From IMG/VR virus record IMGVR_UViG_3300042691_047309, positions 62,001 to 126,000 of that record: a stretch of DNA of 64,000 nt; one strand, 5' to 3'. Source of the DNA: a virus. The position numbers and the translations under genes are program-made. A model generated the notes under the pieces. That model made no database searches and was not told where the DNA came from. It saw only the letters and a program-made list of their open reading frames with translations. This document shows positions 8,345 through 17,308 of the stretch, in pieces. Positions within the stretch are counted from its first letter, which is position 1. The number at the start of each line of letters is the position of its first letter.

Positions 8345-8896
8345 CTATTCTGTTTCAATTTCAAATTCTTCTTCATCTGAACCAAACTCTTCATCTAGTT
8401 CTAATTTTAAATCAATAATAAATTCTTCGTCTAGTTTTTTAACTTCGACATTTTTAGAAATTTGACCAATAATATCAAAAGAGTTAATATCATATTTTTT
8501 GAATTTAACATAACATTTCTTTATATCGGAAATCTTAAAATCTTTTGTCGCGTCTTTAGGAAGAGCTTCTTTCAAATCGATCATAATAATTAAGGCATAT
8601 GTTGCTAACTCATCAGAAAATTTAACAGTAAGAGAATCATATAATTTAGAATATTTAGACAATTCATTACTCTCTAATCTTAATCCTAAGTCTTTAAAAC
8701 TCATTTTGGATTTGTCCTTAAAGTCTCTTTTTGCTTGTTGAGGTGTTTTTTCTTCTGTGGAATTTTCATCCGGAACCTCATAGTCAAACATCCTATCTAC
8801 ATCTCTTTTTAACTTTGTAAGAGCCATTGCGACATAATTTTCTGGAGTATCGTTTAACTCTTCGTTAATAAATTGAAAAAATTTTCTAATCTTCAT
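8345..8896 (-). CDS. Packaged-type acidic protein
   Basis: I set the start at ATG 8896 (183 aa) instead of 8917 because MKIRKFFQFINEELND fits the capsid-targeting-like N-terminus with an I-N-E site, and a late motif lies 3 nt upstream. The protein is strongly acidic at its C-terminus (EEFGSDEEEFEIETE). No domain recognised. Confidence 0.65.
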   Translation of the reverse strand: MKIRKFFQFINEELNDTPENYVAMALTKLKRDVDRMFDYEVPDENSTEEKTPQQAKRDFKDKSKMSFKDLGLRLESNELSKYSKLYDSLTVKFSDELATYALIIMIDLKEALPKDATKDFKISDIKKCYVKFKKYDINSFDIIGQISKNVEVKKLDEEFIIDLKLELDEEFGSDEEEFEIETE

Positions 8897-8899
8897 AAA

Positions 8900-8910
8900 G
8901 TATATATTAT
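8900..8910 (-). promoter_or_regulatory. Putative late promoter ATAATATATAC
   Basis: Minus-strand motif 3 nt upstream of ATG 8896. Supports that start. Confidence 0.5.
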
Positions 8911-8987
8911 TTTTCAATTTCCGTTATTTGGAAAATAGAATAAACAATATATAATTTGATAAGTATAATAAAAAAAAAGAAATTCAA

Positions 8988-10910
8988 ATGAGTCTATTAA
9001 ACACAATCAAAAAAGATTTCGTTCAAACTGAAAAAGATTTATCAATAAAGGATTATTTAGAACTTTGTAAAAATGATAAATCAATTTACACTTCACCTGC
9101 TGAAAGAATGCTTCAAGCAATTGGAGAGCCTGAAGTCATTGATACTAAATTCGACGAGAGATTAAGTCGTATTTATTCTAACCGAGTTATTAAAAGATAT
9201 CCAGCCTTTGCTGAGTTTTTTGGAATGGAAGATACAATCGAACAAATAGTATCTTTCTTCAAACACGCTGCACAGGGATTAGAAGAAAAGAAACAAATTA
9301 TTTATCTACTCGGTCCAGTTGGTGGTGGTAAATCATCTTTAGCAGAAAGGTTAAAACAATTAATGGAAAAAAGCTATATCTATGTTCTTATAGCTGACGG
9401 AGAGGTTTCTCCTGTTTGGGAAAATCCACTTGGACTTTTTTCAAATTATAGAACTGAACTAGAAGATGAATATGGTATTCATAGAAGATACGTTCCTTCT
9501 TGTCCTTCTCCTTGGGCTACAAAAAGATTAGCTGAATTTGAAGGTGACATTTCTAAGTTCAAAGTTCGTAGATTGAAATGTTCTATCTCATCACAAATAG
9601 GTATTTCTAAAGTAGAACCAGGAGATGAGAACAATCAGGATATCTCAGCGCTTGTTGGAAAAGTTGATATTAGAAAACTGGCTGAGTTTCCACAAAATGA
9701 CGCAGATGCTTACTCTTACTCAGGTTCTCTTTGTAAATCTAATCAAGGACTTATGGAATTTGTTGAGATGTTTAAAGCTCCGATTAAATTACTTCACCCA
9801 TTATTAACAGCTACTCAAGAAGGTAACTTTAATGGAACTGAAAACTTACCAGCTATTCCATTCCAGGGTATTCTTTTAGCTCACTCTAATGAGTCTGAGT
9901 GGGAAACCTTCTCTAATGATAAAAAGAATGAAGCTTTCTTAGACCGTGTTTATATTGTAAGAGTTCCTTACTGTTTGAGAATCGACGAAGAAGTAGAAAT
10001 TTATCAAAAACTTCTTAAAGGTTCTTCTCTTTCTCAAGCACCTTGCGCTCCTAAAACATTGGAAATGCTCGCTCAGTTTTGTGTAATGACAAGACTTAAA
10101 AGACCAGAAAATTCACTTATGTATTCTAAAATGAGAATTTATAATGGTGAGAACTTAAAAGAGTCTGATCCAAAGGCTAAATCATTACAGGAATATAAAG
10201 ACGATGCCGGAATTACTGAAGGAATGAACGGAATCTCTACCCGTTTTGCTTTTAAAGTTCTTTCTAAAGTATTCAACCATGATTCAGAAGAAGTTGCGGC
10301 AAATCCAGTTCATCTTTTCTATGTTTTAGAACAGGAAATCGTTAAAGCTCAAATGAATAAAGAAGTTGAAGAGTATTACTTAAATATTCTTAAATCAACA
10401 ATGACTAACAAATATGCTGAGTTCATCGGTGATGAAATTCAAAAAGCTTACGTTGATTCTTATCAAGAATATGGTCAAAACTTATTTGAGAGATATATTA
10501 CTTATGCTGATCATTGGTGTCAAGATAATGATTATAGAGATCCTGAAACTGGTCAGCAATTTGATAGAGGTGCTCTTAACGAAGAGTTAGAAAAAATTGA
10601 AAAGCCGGCTGGTATTGCAAATCCAAAAGATTTCAGAAATGATATAGTTCAATTTTATCTAAGACACAAAGCTAAGAATAGTAAATCTCCATCATGGGAT
10701 TCTTATGAGAAAATTAAGAATGTTATTGAAAAAAGAATATTCTCTAAAACTGAAGATCTTATACCAGTCATATCATTCACTGGTAAAACTTCTAAAGACG
10801 AAGAGAAGAAACATTCTGAATTTGTCAATAGAATGAAAGATAGAGGATATACTAATAAACAAATAAAACTTTTGACAGACTGGTACCTCAGAATTAGGAA
10901 ATCATCTTAA
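8988..10910 (+). CDS. prkA: PrkA (YeaG)-type serine protein kinase with AAA domain
   Basis: A 640-aa protein, the normal PrkA length. The N-terminal half is the PrkA AAA domain: YPAFAEFFGMEDTIEQIV leads to the Walker A motif LGPVGGGKSSLAERL at about residue 105, with ILLAHSNESEWETF around residue 300. The C-terminal half is the PrkA kinase-like region (YLNILKSTMTNKYAEFIGDEI, then FERYITYADHW and DPETGQQFD). In bacteria YeaG acts with YeaH and YcgB in starvation and stress adaptation. Here the YeaH and SpoVR homologues follow within 5 kb. Confidence 0.93.
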   Translation: MSLLNTIKKDFVQTEKDLSIKDYLELCKNDKSIYTSPAERMLQAIGEPEVIDTKFDERLSRIYSNRVIKRYPAFAEFFGMEDTIEQIVSFFKHAAQGLEEKKQIIYLLGPVGGGKSSLAERLKQLMEKSYIYVLIADGEVSPVWENPLGLFSNYRTELEDEYGIHRRYVPSCPSPWATKRLAEFEGDISKFKVRRLKCSISSQIGISKVEPGDENNQDISALVGKVDIRKLAEFPQNDADAYSYSGSLCKSNQGLMEFVEMFKAPIKLLHPLLTATQEGNFNGTENLPAIPFQGILLAHSNESEWETFSNDKKNEAFLDRVYIVRVPYCLRIDEEVEIYQKLLKGSSLSQAPCAPKTLEMLAQFCVMTRLKRPENSLMYSKMRIYNGENLKESDPKAKSLQEYKDDAGITEGMNGISTRFAFKVLSKVFNHDSEEVAANPVHLFYVLEQEIVKAQMNKEVEEYYLNILKSTMTNKYAEFIGDEIQKAYVDSYQEYGQNLFERYITYADHWCQDNDYRDPETGQQFDRGALNEELEKIEKPAGIANPKDFRNDIVQFYLRHKAKNSKSPSWDSYEKIKNVIEKRIFSKTEDLIPVISFTGKTSKDEEKKHSEFVNRMKDRGYTNKQIKLLTDWYLRIRKSS

Positions 10911-11029
10911 TGAGACCTGTTAAAGACTTATTTACAAAAGAATACTATCGTATTAATCGTATTAAAAGGGTAGTTGTGCGCAAACTAAAAATAGAAAGAA
11001 TATTCAATGTCAATAAACATAGTAGATAG
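10910..11029 (+). CDS. Possible 39-aa basic peptide between prkA and yeaH
   Basis: ATG at 10910 overlaps the prkA stop (TAATG) and the frame encodes MRPVKDLFTKEYYRINRIKR and 19 further residues, very rich in Arg and Lys. It overlaps the start of the yeaH-like gene by 23 bp in another frame. The coupled start and coding-like composition support it weakly. Confidence 0.35.
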   Translation: MRPVKDLFTKEYYRINRIKRVVVRKLKIERIFNVNKHSR

Positions 11030-12272
11030 AAGAAAAAATCCAAAAGGGAAATCCTCTGATAATCGTCAGAGGTTTCTAAAAAGGATCGAAGGTCAAATAA
11101 AAAAGGCCTTACCTGACATTGTTAAAGGTACTGGTATAAAAGATATCACATCATCAGGTGGTAAAGTAAAAGTTCCTGTTAAAGGAATATCTGAGCCACA
11201 ATTTACATATGATAAAGATTCTGGTGATAAAAAATATGTTCATCCAGGAAATAAAGAATATGTTCCCGGTGATAAAATAAAAAAACCTCAAGGTGGTCAA
11301 GGTAAAGGATCAGGTAAACAAGGATCAAACGATCCTTCAACCGGAGAAGATGAGTTCTCAGTTACAATTAGTAGAGATGAGTTCTTAGATTACTTTTTTT
11401 CTGATTTAGAACTTCCAGATATGGTTAAAAAACATCTTAACACTATTGTTGATTGGAAACAAAAAAGAGCTGGATTCTCTAATTATGGTAATCCAAGTAG
11501 GTTAAATGTTGTTAAATCATTTAAAAACTCAATGGCTCGTAGAATGGCTCTTGGATTCTTTTTTGATAAAAAAATCAAAGATGTTGAGGAGTTATTAAAA
11601 GATGATACTTTAACTAAAGAAAGAAGATTAGAGTTAGAATTTGAATTAGACAAACTTAAGAAAATGAAACTTAGTGTTTCATTTATGGAGGAAGTCGACC
11701 TTCAATATAATAACTTTGAAAAAGTTGCTGTTCCTACTACTTGTGCTGTTATGTTCTGTATAATGGATATCTCTGGTTCAATGGGTGAAAAGGAAAAGGA
11801 TATTTCAAAAAGATTCTTTATGTTACTTTATATGTTTCTTACAAAACAATATGAAAAAATTGAAATTGTTTTTATTAGACATCACACAGAAGCAAAGGAA
11901 GTTAGTGAAGAAGAATTCTTTAATAGTAAAGAAACAGGTGGAACAGTTGTTACTCCTGCACTTGAACTAATGAATAAGATTATAAAAGAAAGATACTCAA
12001 AAGATTGGAATATCTATGCTGCGCAAGCTTCAGATGGTGATGTTTGGAATCGTTCAGATGCTGATGATTGTTATAAAATATTAGACACTGATATATTAAA
12101 TAAAATTCAATATATGATTTATATTGAAGTTTGTAGAGATAATGATGGTGACCTTTGGAGTAATTATAAATTACTTTCTGAAAAGAGAAATAATTTCGAG
12201 ATTGGAAAAATTCACGAAGTAGGTGAGATATGGACTGTATTTCAAGACTTCTTTAAAAAGAAAACCGTCTAA
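11007..12272 (+). CDS. yeaH: YeaH/YhbH-like VWA-domain protein (DUF444 family)
   Basis: A 421-aa protein with the family's usual opening (INIVDRRKNPKGKSSDNRQRFLKR), a basic, Gly-rich linker around residues 90-115, and a C-terminal von Willebrand A domain. The MIDAS-type motif appears as MDISGSMGEKEKD near residue 255, followed by GGTVVTPALELM. Partner of PrkA/YeaG in the bacterial stress operon; biochemical role not established. It directly follows prkA on the same strand. Confidence 0.92.
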   Translation: MSINIVDRRKNPKGKSSDNRQRFLKRIEGQIKKALPDIVKGTGIKDITSSGGKVKVPVKGISEPQFTYDKDSGDKKYVHPGNKEYVPGDKIKKPQGGQGKGSGKQGSNDPSTGEDEFSVTISRDEFLDYFFSDLELPDMVKKHLNTIVDWKQKRAGFSNYGNPSRLNVVKSFKNSMARRMALGFFFDKKIKDVEELLKDDTLTKERRLELEFELDKLKKMKLSVSFMEEVDLQYNNFEKVAVPTTCAVMFCIMDISGSMGEKEKDISKRFFMLLYMFLTKQYEKIEIVFIRHHTEAKEVSEEEFFNSKETGGTVVTPALELMNKIIKERYSKDWNIYAAQASDGDVWNRSDADDCYKILDTDILNKIQYMIYIEVCRDNDGDLWSNYKLLSEKRNNFEIGKIHEVGEIWTVFQDFFKKKTV

Positions 12273-12276
12273 AATA

Positions 12277-13767
12277 TTACTGTGTTGTAAATTGATAAAC
12301 CTTTCCCGAACTACCATAGTCAACTATCTTAGCAGCTACAAACTTTGCACCTTCTGCTGCATATTGTGACCAAGATTCATCAGAATATTTATTTGTATTT
12401 TGCTCAACAAACGTCAACGCATTATTAGCAATTTTTACAGCTTGACTAGAATACTCAGAAACACTTTTTCCGTCTCTTAGATTAATCAAATAAACCATTA
12501 CTTCAGAAGTTAATTTGGATTTTTCAAAATCCATTTCTTCTGCAGCACTATCCGAAATAGCTTCCATTACTCCTATTGCTTTATTTATAGTTTCTGGTGA
12601 TGGTTTTCCTCCACTAGCCGCGGCAGAAGTAAGTACAAAAAGTATAACAAGTAGGACTATAGTTATAATTATAGTTCTGTATAATACTGGATGTTTTTCT
12701 TTAAAATTTTTAATCTTATCCAAAATCCATTTTATAAATTTCTCAACAATTGATGCTGACTTTACACCTAATTCATACATCTTAAGACTTATACTTTCTA
12801 AATTTTCATTGAATTTTTTAAAGAAACTTTCAATAGTATCTAAACCTTTACCAATTGTTGCTAATAACTCATTAAAATTGGCTCCGGTGACACCAAATTT
12901 ACCCAAGTGGTCCCAGATTGATCTGTATTCTTTCTGATCTATATCACTCATTTCACTATTGATATAATCTTTAAGATTTGGCTTACCTTTAGAAATTAAT
13001 AAATTATTTATCTGTGCAATTTCATTCTTACTCTTTATTCTCTTAATTATTTTTAAAGCTGATTCTTCATCCGTACCGTCATAATCACCTTTAAATGATT
13101 TAATTAAATCATCTACTATAGATTTTACCGAATTATCAACTTTGTCATTTTTTTTACTTTCTATATTATTCCAATCTATGTCATTGAAAACACTATCATC
13201 TAATTTATGACCTATCATAGTATAAAGACCTATTTCTTTTAATGCATCCGGATTTGTCTTTATTATTTTTTCTAATTGACGAACTTTACCATCAACTATT
13301 TTGATACCGAATTTTTTATCAGAATTATTTGTTAAATCTTCTAATCTTTTATTTAGTTCGATTTTATTTATTTTCTTTGATTTGTATGATGATATTAGTT
13401 CATACATTTTATCAAGTGGTAATCTCATTTGTACACTAAATTCATGTCCTGAGAATGGTACAATTTCATTTTTTGAGGATTTTAAAAACCATTTGGCTAG
13501 TGGTGTGTTTGTCACAACAATGTCATATCTTAAATACCAAACATTTTGTTTCTTACCTATAGAAATGTATGGATCATCTTCGACTTCGACTTCATCTTTG
13601 ATTTTTTCTGTTTGATAGTTCAATACAAAATCTAAAACTGGACTATCATCTTTATTTGGATCTGCAAAATAGTCAGAAAGATTTCCTTTTTCATATTCGT
13701 CTTTGTTCCAAAACCATTCCTCATTAATTGCACATCTAAAAGATTCGTATGTTTTGATATACTTCAT
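12277..13767 (-). CDS. Packaged-type protein with one transmembrane segment
   Basis: A 496-aa protein beginning MKYIKTYESFRCAINEEW, the shared targeting-like N-terminus with an I-N-E site. A strong hydrophobic helix (RTIIITIVLLVILFVL) lies around residues 365-385. The preceding part is helical (IESFFKKFNENLESISLKMY). No known domain. A capsid-targeted protein with a membrane helix could be ejected into the cell envelope with the DNA, which is inference. It is inserted, on the opposite strand, between the yeaH-like gene and spoVR. Confidence 0.6.
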   Translation of the reverse strand: MKYIKTYESFRCAINEEWFWNKDEYEKGNLSDYFADPNKDDSPVLDFVLNYQTEKIKDEVEVEDDPYISIGKKQNVWYLRYDIVVTNTPLAKWFLKSSKNEIVPFSGHEFSVQMRLPLDKMYELISSYKSKKINKIELNKRLEDLTNNSDKKFGIKIVDGKVRQLEKIIKTNPDALKEIGLYTMIGHKLDDSVFNDIDWNNIESKKNDKVDNSVKSIVDDLIKSFKGDYDGTDEESALKIIKRIKSKNEIAQINNLLISKGKPNLKDYINSEMSDIDQKEYRSIWDHLGKFGVTGANFNELLATIGKGLDTIESFFKKFNENLESISLKMYELGVKSASIVEKFIKWILDKIKNFKEKHPVLYRTIIITIVLLVILFVLTSAAASGGKPSPETINKAIGVMEAISDSAAEEMDFEKSKLTSEVMVYLINLRDGKSVSEYSSQAVKIANNALTFVEQNTNKYSDESWSQYAAEGAKFVAAKIVDYGSSGKVYQFTTQ

Positions 13768-13784
13768 GTTGAAAATAACTTTCT

Positions 13785-13796
13785 ATTATATATAAA
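13785..13796 (-). promoter_or_regulatory. Putative late promoter before the 13767 gene
   Basis: TTTATATATAAT on the minus strand, about 17 nt from ATG 13767, farther than at most sites, so this transcript would have a short leader. Confidence 0.35.
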
Positions 13797-13846
13797 TTAT
13801 TATAAACAATAAACTAAAAATAGACTAAAAATAAAAACAAAATTAT

Positions 13847-15343
13847 ATGAAGAAAAAAGATATCAAAAACTTATTCTCAAAATCAGATTGGAATGAAGAA
13901 ACTATTCAAGTTTTTTCTGAAATAATTGATAAAATGTCTATAGACTTACTTGGACTTGATGTTTATGTAAATCAATTTGAAATTGTATCTTCTGAACAAT
14001 TACTAGATGCTTACGCACTTATAGGACTTCCACTTTCATATAACCATTGGAAATTTGGAAAAGATTATGTAGTAAATACAAATAATTATAAAAAAGGAAG
14101 AATGGGTCTAAGCTACGAAATGGTAATTAACAGCTCGCCCTGCATCTCTTACAACTTAGAGGACAATGATACTTGTCTTATGTTATTAGTTTATGCACAT
14201 GTTCAGGGCCATAATCACTTCTTTAAGAACAATTATCTTTTTAAACAATGGACTCAAGCTGATTCCATTATCGATTATATGTTATTTGCTAAAAACTTTA
14301 TTGCCAAATGTGAAGAGAAGTATGGATATGAAGAAGTTGAAATGGTTTTAGATGCTTGTCACGCACTTATGAACTATGGTGTTGATAAATATAAAAAACC
14401 GGCTAAATTATCACCTAAAGAAGAGCATGACAGATTAAAAAAGAAGATTGAAGACGATAGAATTTTACTTGATGACATCTGGAGAACCCTTCCTAAGGAT
14501 GATCAGAAAAGAAAAAGAAAAGAAAGATTTCCGGCTCAACCTGAAGAAAATATTCTTTACTTTATCGAAAAAAATTCACCAAAACTAAAAGCTTGGCAAA
14601 GAGAAATTGTTAGAATTGTTAGAAAGGTATCTCAATACTTTTACCCACAGGGTCAAACTAAAGTTATCAATGAGGGATGTGCGACTTTTACACACTATGA
14701 GATAGTAAATAAAATGTTTGAAGAAGGATATTTAGATGATGGATTTATGTTAGAATTTATGCACCATCATTCTAATGTTATTTTTCAACCGGGATTTGAT
14801 TCTAAATTCTATTCAGGTTTGAATCCATATACTTTAGGCTTTAATATCTTTTCTGATTTAAAAAGAATGTCATTAGATCCAACTCCAGAGGATTTACAAT
14901 GGTTTCCTGAAATTGCTGGAAAAGGAGATTGGAAAGAACAATTTTTATATATTGTTGAAAATTTCAAAGATGAAACATTTGTTCTTCAATATCTTTCTCC
15001 AAAAGTTATGCGTGATATGAGATTATTTGAGATATCAGATGAATCAACTTCTAACTTTTATAAAGTTAGTTCAATTCATAATGAAAAGGGATATAAAAAA
15101 GTTAGACAATCACTTTCTGAATTTTATAACAGAAGTAGATATGTTCCAGATATTCAAGTTTATAATGTTGATGTTTATGGAAATAGAAGTCTTACTTTAG
15201 AATACACTCCTTTAGATGGTAGAGATTTAGATTCAAATGAAGTTGATAAGGTTCTTCCACATGTTAAATACTTATGGGGATTTCCAGTTAAGATGGTTCA
15301 AAGAGGTCAAGAAAAATTGACAGTTATTTCTTCTTTGGAATAA
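13847..15343 (+). CDS. spoVR: SpoVR family protein (YcgB-like)
   Basis: A 498-aa protein of normal SpoVR length. Family landmarks are EIVSSEQLLDAYALIGLPLSYNHW near the N-terminus, LVYAHVQGHNHFFKNN (His-rich), FYPQGQTKVINEGCATFTHYEI in the middle and SGLNPYTLGFNIFSDLKR. Molecular function is unknown; in enterobacteria it is co-regulated with yeaG and yeaH. Completes the trio in this phage. Confidence 0.93.
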   Translation: MKKKDIKNLFSKSDWNEETIQVFSEIIDKMSIDLLGLDVYVNQFEIVSSEQLLDAYALIGLPLSYNHWKFGKDYVVNTNNYKKGRMGLSYEMVINSSPCISYNLEDNDTCLMLLVYAHVQGHNHFFKNNYLFKQWTQADSIIDYMLFAKNFIAKCEEKYGYEEVEMVLDACHALMNYGVDKYKKPAKLSPKEEHDRLKKKIEDDRILLDDIWRTLPKDDQKRKRKERFPAQPEENILYFIEKNSPKLKAWQREIVRIVRKVSQYFYPQGQTKVINEGCATFTHYEIVNKMFEEGYLDDGFMLEFMHHHSNVIFQPGFDSKFYSGLNPYTLGFNIFSDLKRMSLDPTPEDLQWFPEIAGKGDWKEQFLYIVENFKDETFVLQYLSPKVMRDMRLFEISDESTSNFYKVSSIHNEKGYKKVRQSLSEFYNRSRYVPDIQVYNVDVYGNRSLTLEYTPLDGRDLDSNEVDKVLPHVKYLWGFPVKMVQRGQEKLTVISSLE

Positions 15344-15350
15344 TTTTCAC

Positions 15351-15358
15351 TATATTTG
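15351..15358 (+). promoter_or_regulatory. Bacteroidota-type -7 element TATATTTG for uvsE
   Basis: TATATTTG ends exactly 4 nt before ATG 15363, placing transcription start close to the A of the ATG. Confidence 0.6.
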
Positions 15359-15362
15359 TAAT

Positions 15363-16286
15363 ATGAAAAATATTGGATACTGTTGCATCCCAATGGGTTG
15401 TAATGTAGGTAAGAAAAAGAAAGAACATATTACCGTAAATAGAGGAATGGTTCGTAAAACATTTGATGATAAAGGATTGCCTTATGTATCTGAATTGGTT
15501 ATTGAAAATCTCAAAGACACACTTAAAGTATTAGACTATAATCTATCTGTTGGTATTTATATCTACAGATTATCATCCGACTCTTTTCCGTGGATGTCAG
15601 AGTATGAGTTCTCTGATTTACCAAACTTTGATATGATACAAAAGCTTATGGCTCAAATCGGTGATAAAATAAAATCTAATAACATTAGAGTGAGCTATCA
15701 TCCAGGACCATTCAACGTTTTGGCAAGTGAGAGCCCTTCTGTTGTAGAGAAAACAATCAAAGAGTTAAATAAACATGCAGAACTTATGGATTTAATGGGA
15801 TTGGATAAATCACATTATTATCCTATCAATATTCACATCAATACGACTAAGCCTACAAGAGAAGAAGCTGCTCAACGATTTGTTGATAATTTTTCACTTC
15901 TTTCTGAGTCTTGTAAGAGTAGATTAACATTAGAGAATGATGATAGTCCGAATCAATACTCTGTTAAAATATTACACGACTTTGTTTATACCAAAACTAA
16001 TATTCCAATTGTATTCGATCAACATCACTTCAACTATGGTGAACAAGACCAAACTATGGAAGAAGCATTGCGATTAGCACATTCTACTTGGAATGTTAGA
16101 CCAATGACTCATATGAGTTCACCAAAAACATTAGAAGATAATTCAGGTAAACAAACAGCACATGCAGATTACATTTATGAAGAAATTAAAACATTTGGTC
16201 TTGACTTTGATACAGAAATTGAAGCGAAAGCCAAAGATCTCGCTGTGTTAAAATACCGGAAACAGTTTCAATTAATTAAGTCATAA
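15363..16286 (+). CDS. uvsE: UV-damage endonuclease UvsE (UVDE)
   Basis: A 307-aa TIM-barrel nuclease that nicks DNA 5' to UV photoproducts. Landmarks: IGYCCIP start, IYRLSSDSFPW, RVSYHPGPFNVLAS, INIHINT, the LENDD metal-ligand motif, VFDQHHFNYG, THMSSP, a HADYI segment and the terminal EIEAKAKDLAVLKYR. All expected metal-binding His, Glu and Asp positions appear to be present. T4 uses DenV for this job; this phage has the UVDE solution instead. TATATTTG promoter directly upstream. Confidence 0.93.
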   Translation: MKNIGYCCIPMGCNVGKKKKEHITVNRGMVRKTFDDKGLPYVSELVIENLKDTLKVLDYNLSVGIYIYRLSSDSFPWMSEYEFSDLPNFDMIQKLMAQIGDKIKSNNIRVSYHPGPFNVLASESPSVVEKTIKELNKHAELMDLMGLDKSHYYPINIHINTTKPTREEAAQRFVDNFSLLSESCKSRLTLENDDSPNQYSVKILHDFVYTKTNIPIVFDQHHFNYGEQDQTMEEALRLAHSTWNVRPMTHMSSPKTLEDNSGKQTAHADYIYEEIKTFGLDFDTEIEAKAKDLAVLKYRKQFQLIKS

Positions 16287-16313
16287 ATATTTGGTAGATT
16301 TAAAATAAAGTAT

Positions 16314-16321
16314 TATCTTTG
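16314..16321 (+). promoter_or_regulatory. Bacteroidota-type promoter TATCTTTG
   Basis: A TTTG at 16290-16293 lies 20 bp upstream as the -33 element. The ATG at 16341 is 19 nt downstream, so this mRNA has a short leader containing GTAAAACAAAGG. Confidence 0.55.
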
Positions 16322-16340
16322 TAAAACAAAGGAAAACAAT

Positions 16341-16826
16341 ATGAAGATAGAGCTTAAAAATGTAAAGATTAACAAAATGTTTAGCGAAGAAACTACTTGT
16401 TTCATGGCTGATGTTTTTATAAATGGTAAAAAAACAGCATACGCTAAAAACGACGGACGTGGAGGTAATACAAATATCCAACCATATGCGGGTATGTCTT
16501 TAGATGAGGTTTATAACTATTGTAAAACTTTACCCAAAGAGTTTGGTTACCCACAAACACTTGATTCAGTTATTGATGATATTCTATTCGAGAAAGAAAA
16601 AGAAAAAGAGCAAAAGAAAATTGACAAGTTGTGTTTAACTAACATTGTTTGGGGTTTAGAAAATGGAACGTCTTATTCTAAGATTGGTTTTAAAGGTAGT
16701 CCTAAATTTGAGGACCTTAAAAAAACAACTGGAGGTAAGACTGCTTTGAAATCTTTGATTGAGAAAGTAAAAAATCAATACGTGAAAGAAGGTGAAATTA
16801 TTTTCAATAAAAATTTAGTAGGTTAA
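16341..16826 (+). CDS. Conserved-looking hypothetical protein
   Basis: A 161-aa protein starting MKIELKNVKINKMFSEETTC. The first 60 residues look like a compact beta domain (CFMADVFINGKKTAYAKNDGRGG), a pattern I associate with uncharacterised phage and mobile-element proteins. The rest is lysine-rich and helical. Own host-type promoter and terminator make it a single-gene transcript. Confidence 0.65.
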   Translation: MKIELKNVKINKMFSEETTCFMADVFINGKKTAYAKNDGRGGNTNIQPYAGMSLDEVYNYCKTLPKEFGYPQTLDSVIDDILFEKEKEKEQKKIDKLCLTNIVWGLENGTSYSKIGFKGSPKFEDLKKTTGGKTALKSLIEKVKNQYVKEGEIIFNKNLVG

Positions 16827-16831
16827 AATGT

Positions 16832-16858
16832 AAAGAGAGTCTAATGACTCTCTTTTTT
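16832..16858. terminator. Bidirectional terminator
   Basis: AAAGAGAGTC and GACTCTCTTT pair around TAAT, followed by a T run. The convergent thioesterase gene ends inside it. Confidence 0.85.
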
Positions 16859-17305
16859 CTTTTTCTTAACAACTGCTAACTCTTCTGGTGTCAATAATCC
16901 TCTACCATAAAGTTTTACTCTTTCATCATATCTCGTCTTAACTCTTTCAGATATCGGAACTGGTTGTCCTTCATCATCAATTCTAACAAAAACAACTTTT
17001 GTTGAACAAACGATTTTTTCTTCACCAGTATAAACACTGTGTTTTCTGGCTTCCATTTTAAGAGTGATGGAGGTTGTTCCAATTTTTTCTACTTCTCCAT
17101 AGATTTTGATAATGTTGCCAACTTTTACGGGATTATCAAAAACGACTTCTTCCATTTTTTTAGTTACCATTCTTGGTGTGTCGCATATTTGACAAGCGTA
17201 AGCCGCAGCTGCTTCGTCAATAAAACACATCATATTTCCTCCGAAGAGATTACCATGTACACCAATATCGAGTGCCATACAAATTTTTGTTGTTATTAGT
17301 TCCAT
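16841..17305 (-). CDS. Acyl-CoA thioesterase-like hotdog protein
   Basis: A 154-aa hotdog-fold protein similar in layout to YciA/BFIT-type thioesterases: HGNLFGGNMMCFIDEAAAAYA carries the central helix and catalytic region, followed by VFDNPVKVGNIIKIYGEVE and KVVFVRIDDEGQPVPIS. It would hydrolyse acyl-CoA thioesters in the cytoplasm. The substrate cannot be told. An auxiliary metabolic gene for a phage, perhaps acting on host lipid metabolism. Confidence 0.82.
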   Translation of the reverse strand: MELITTKICMALDIGVHGNLFGGNMMCFIDEAAAAYACQICDTPRMVTKKMEEVVFDNPVKVGNIIKIYGEVEKIGTTSITLKMEARKHSVYTGEEKIVCSTKVVFVRIDDEGQPVPISERVKTRYDERVKLYGRGLLTPEELAVVKKKKKESH

Positions 17306-17308
17306 AAT

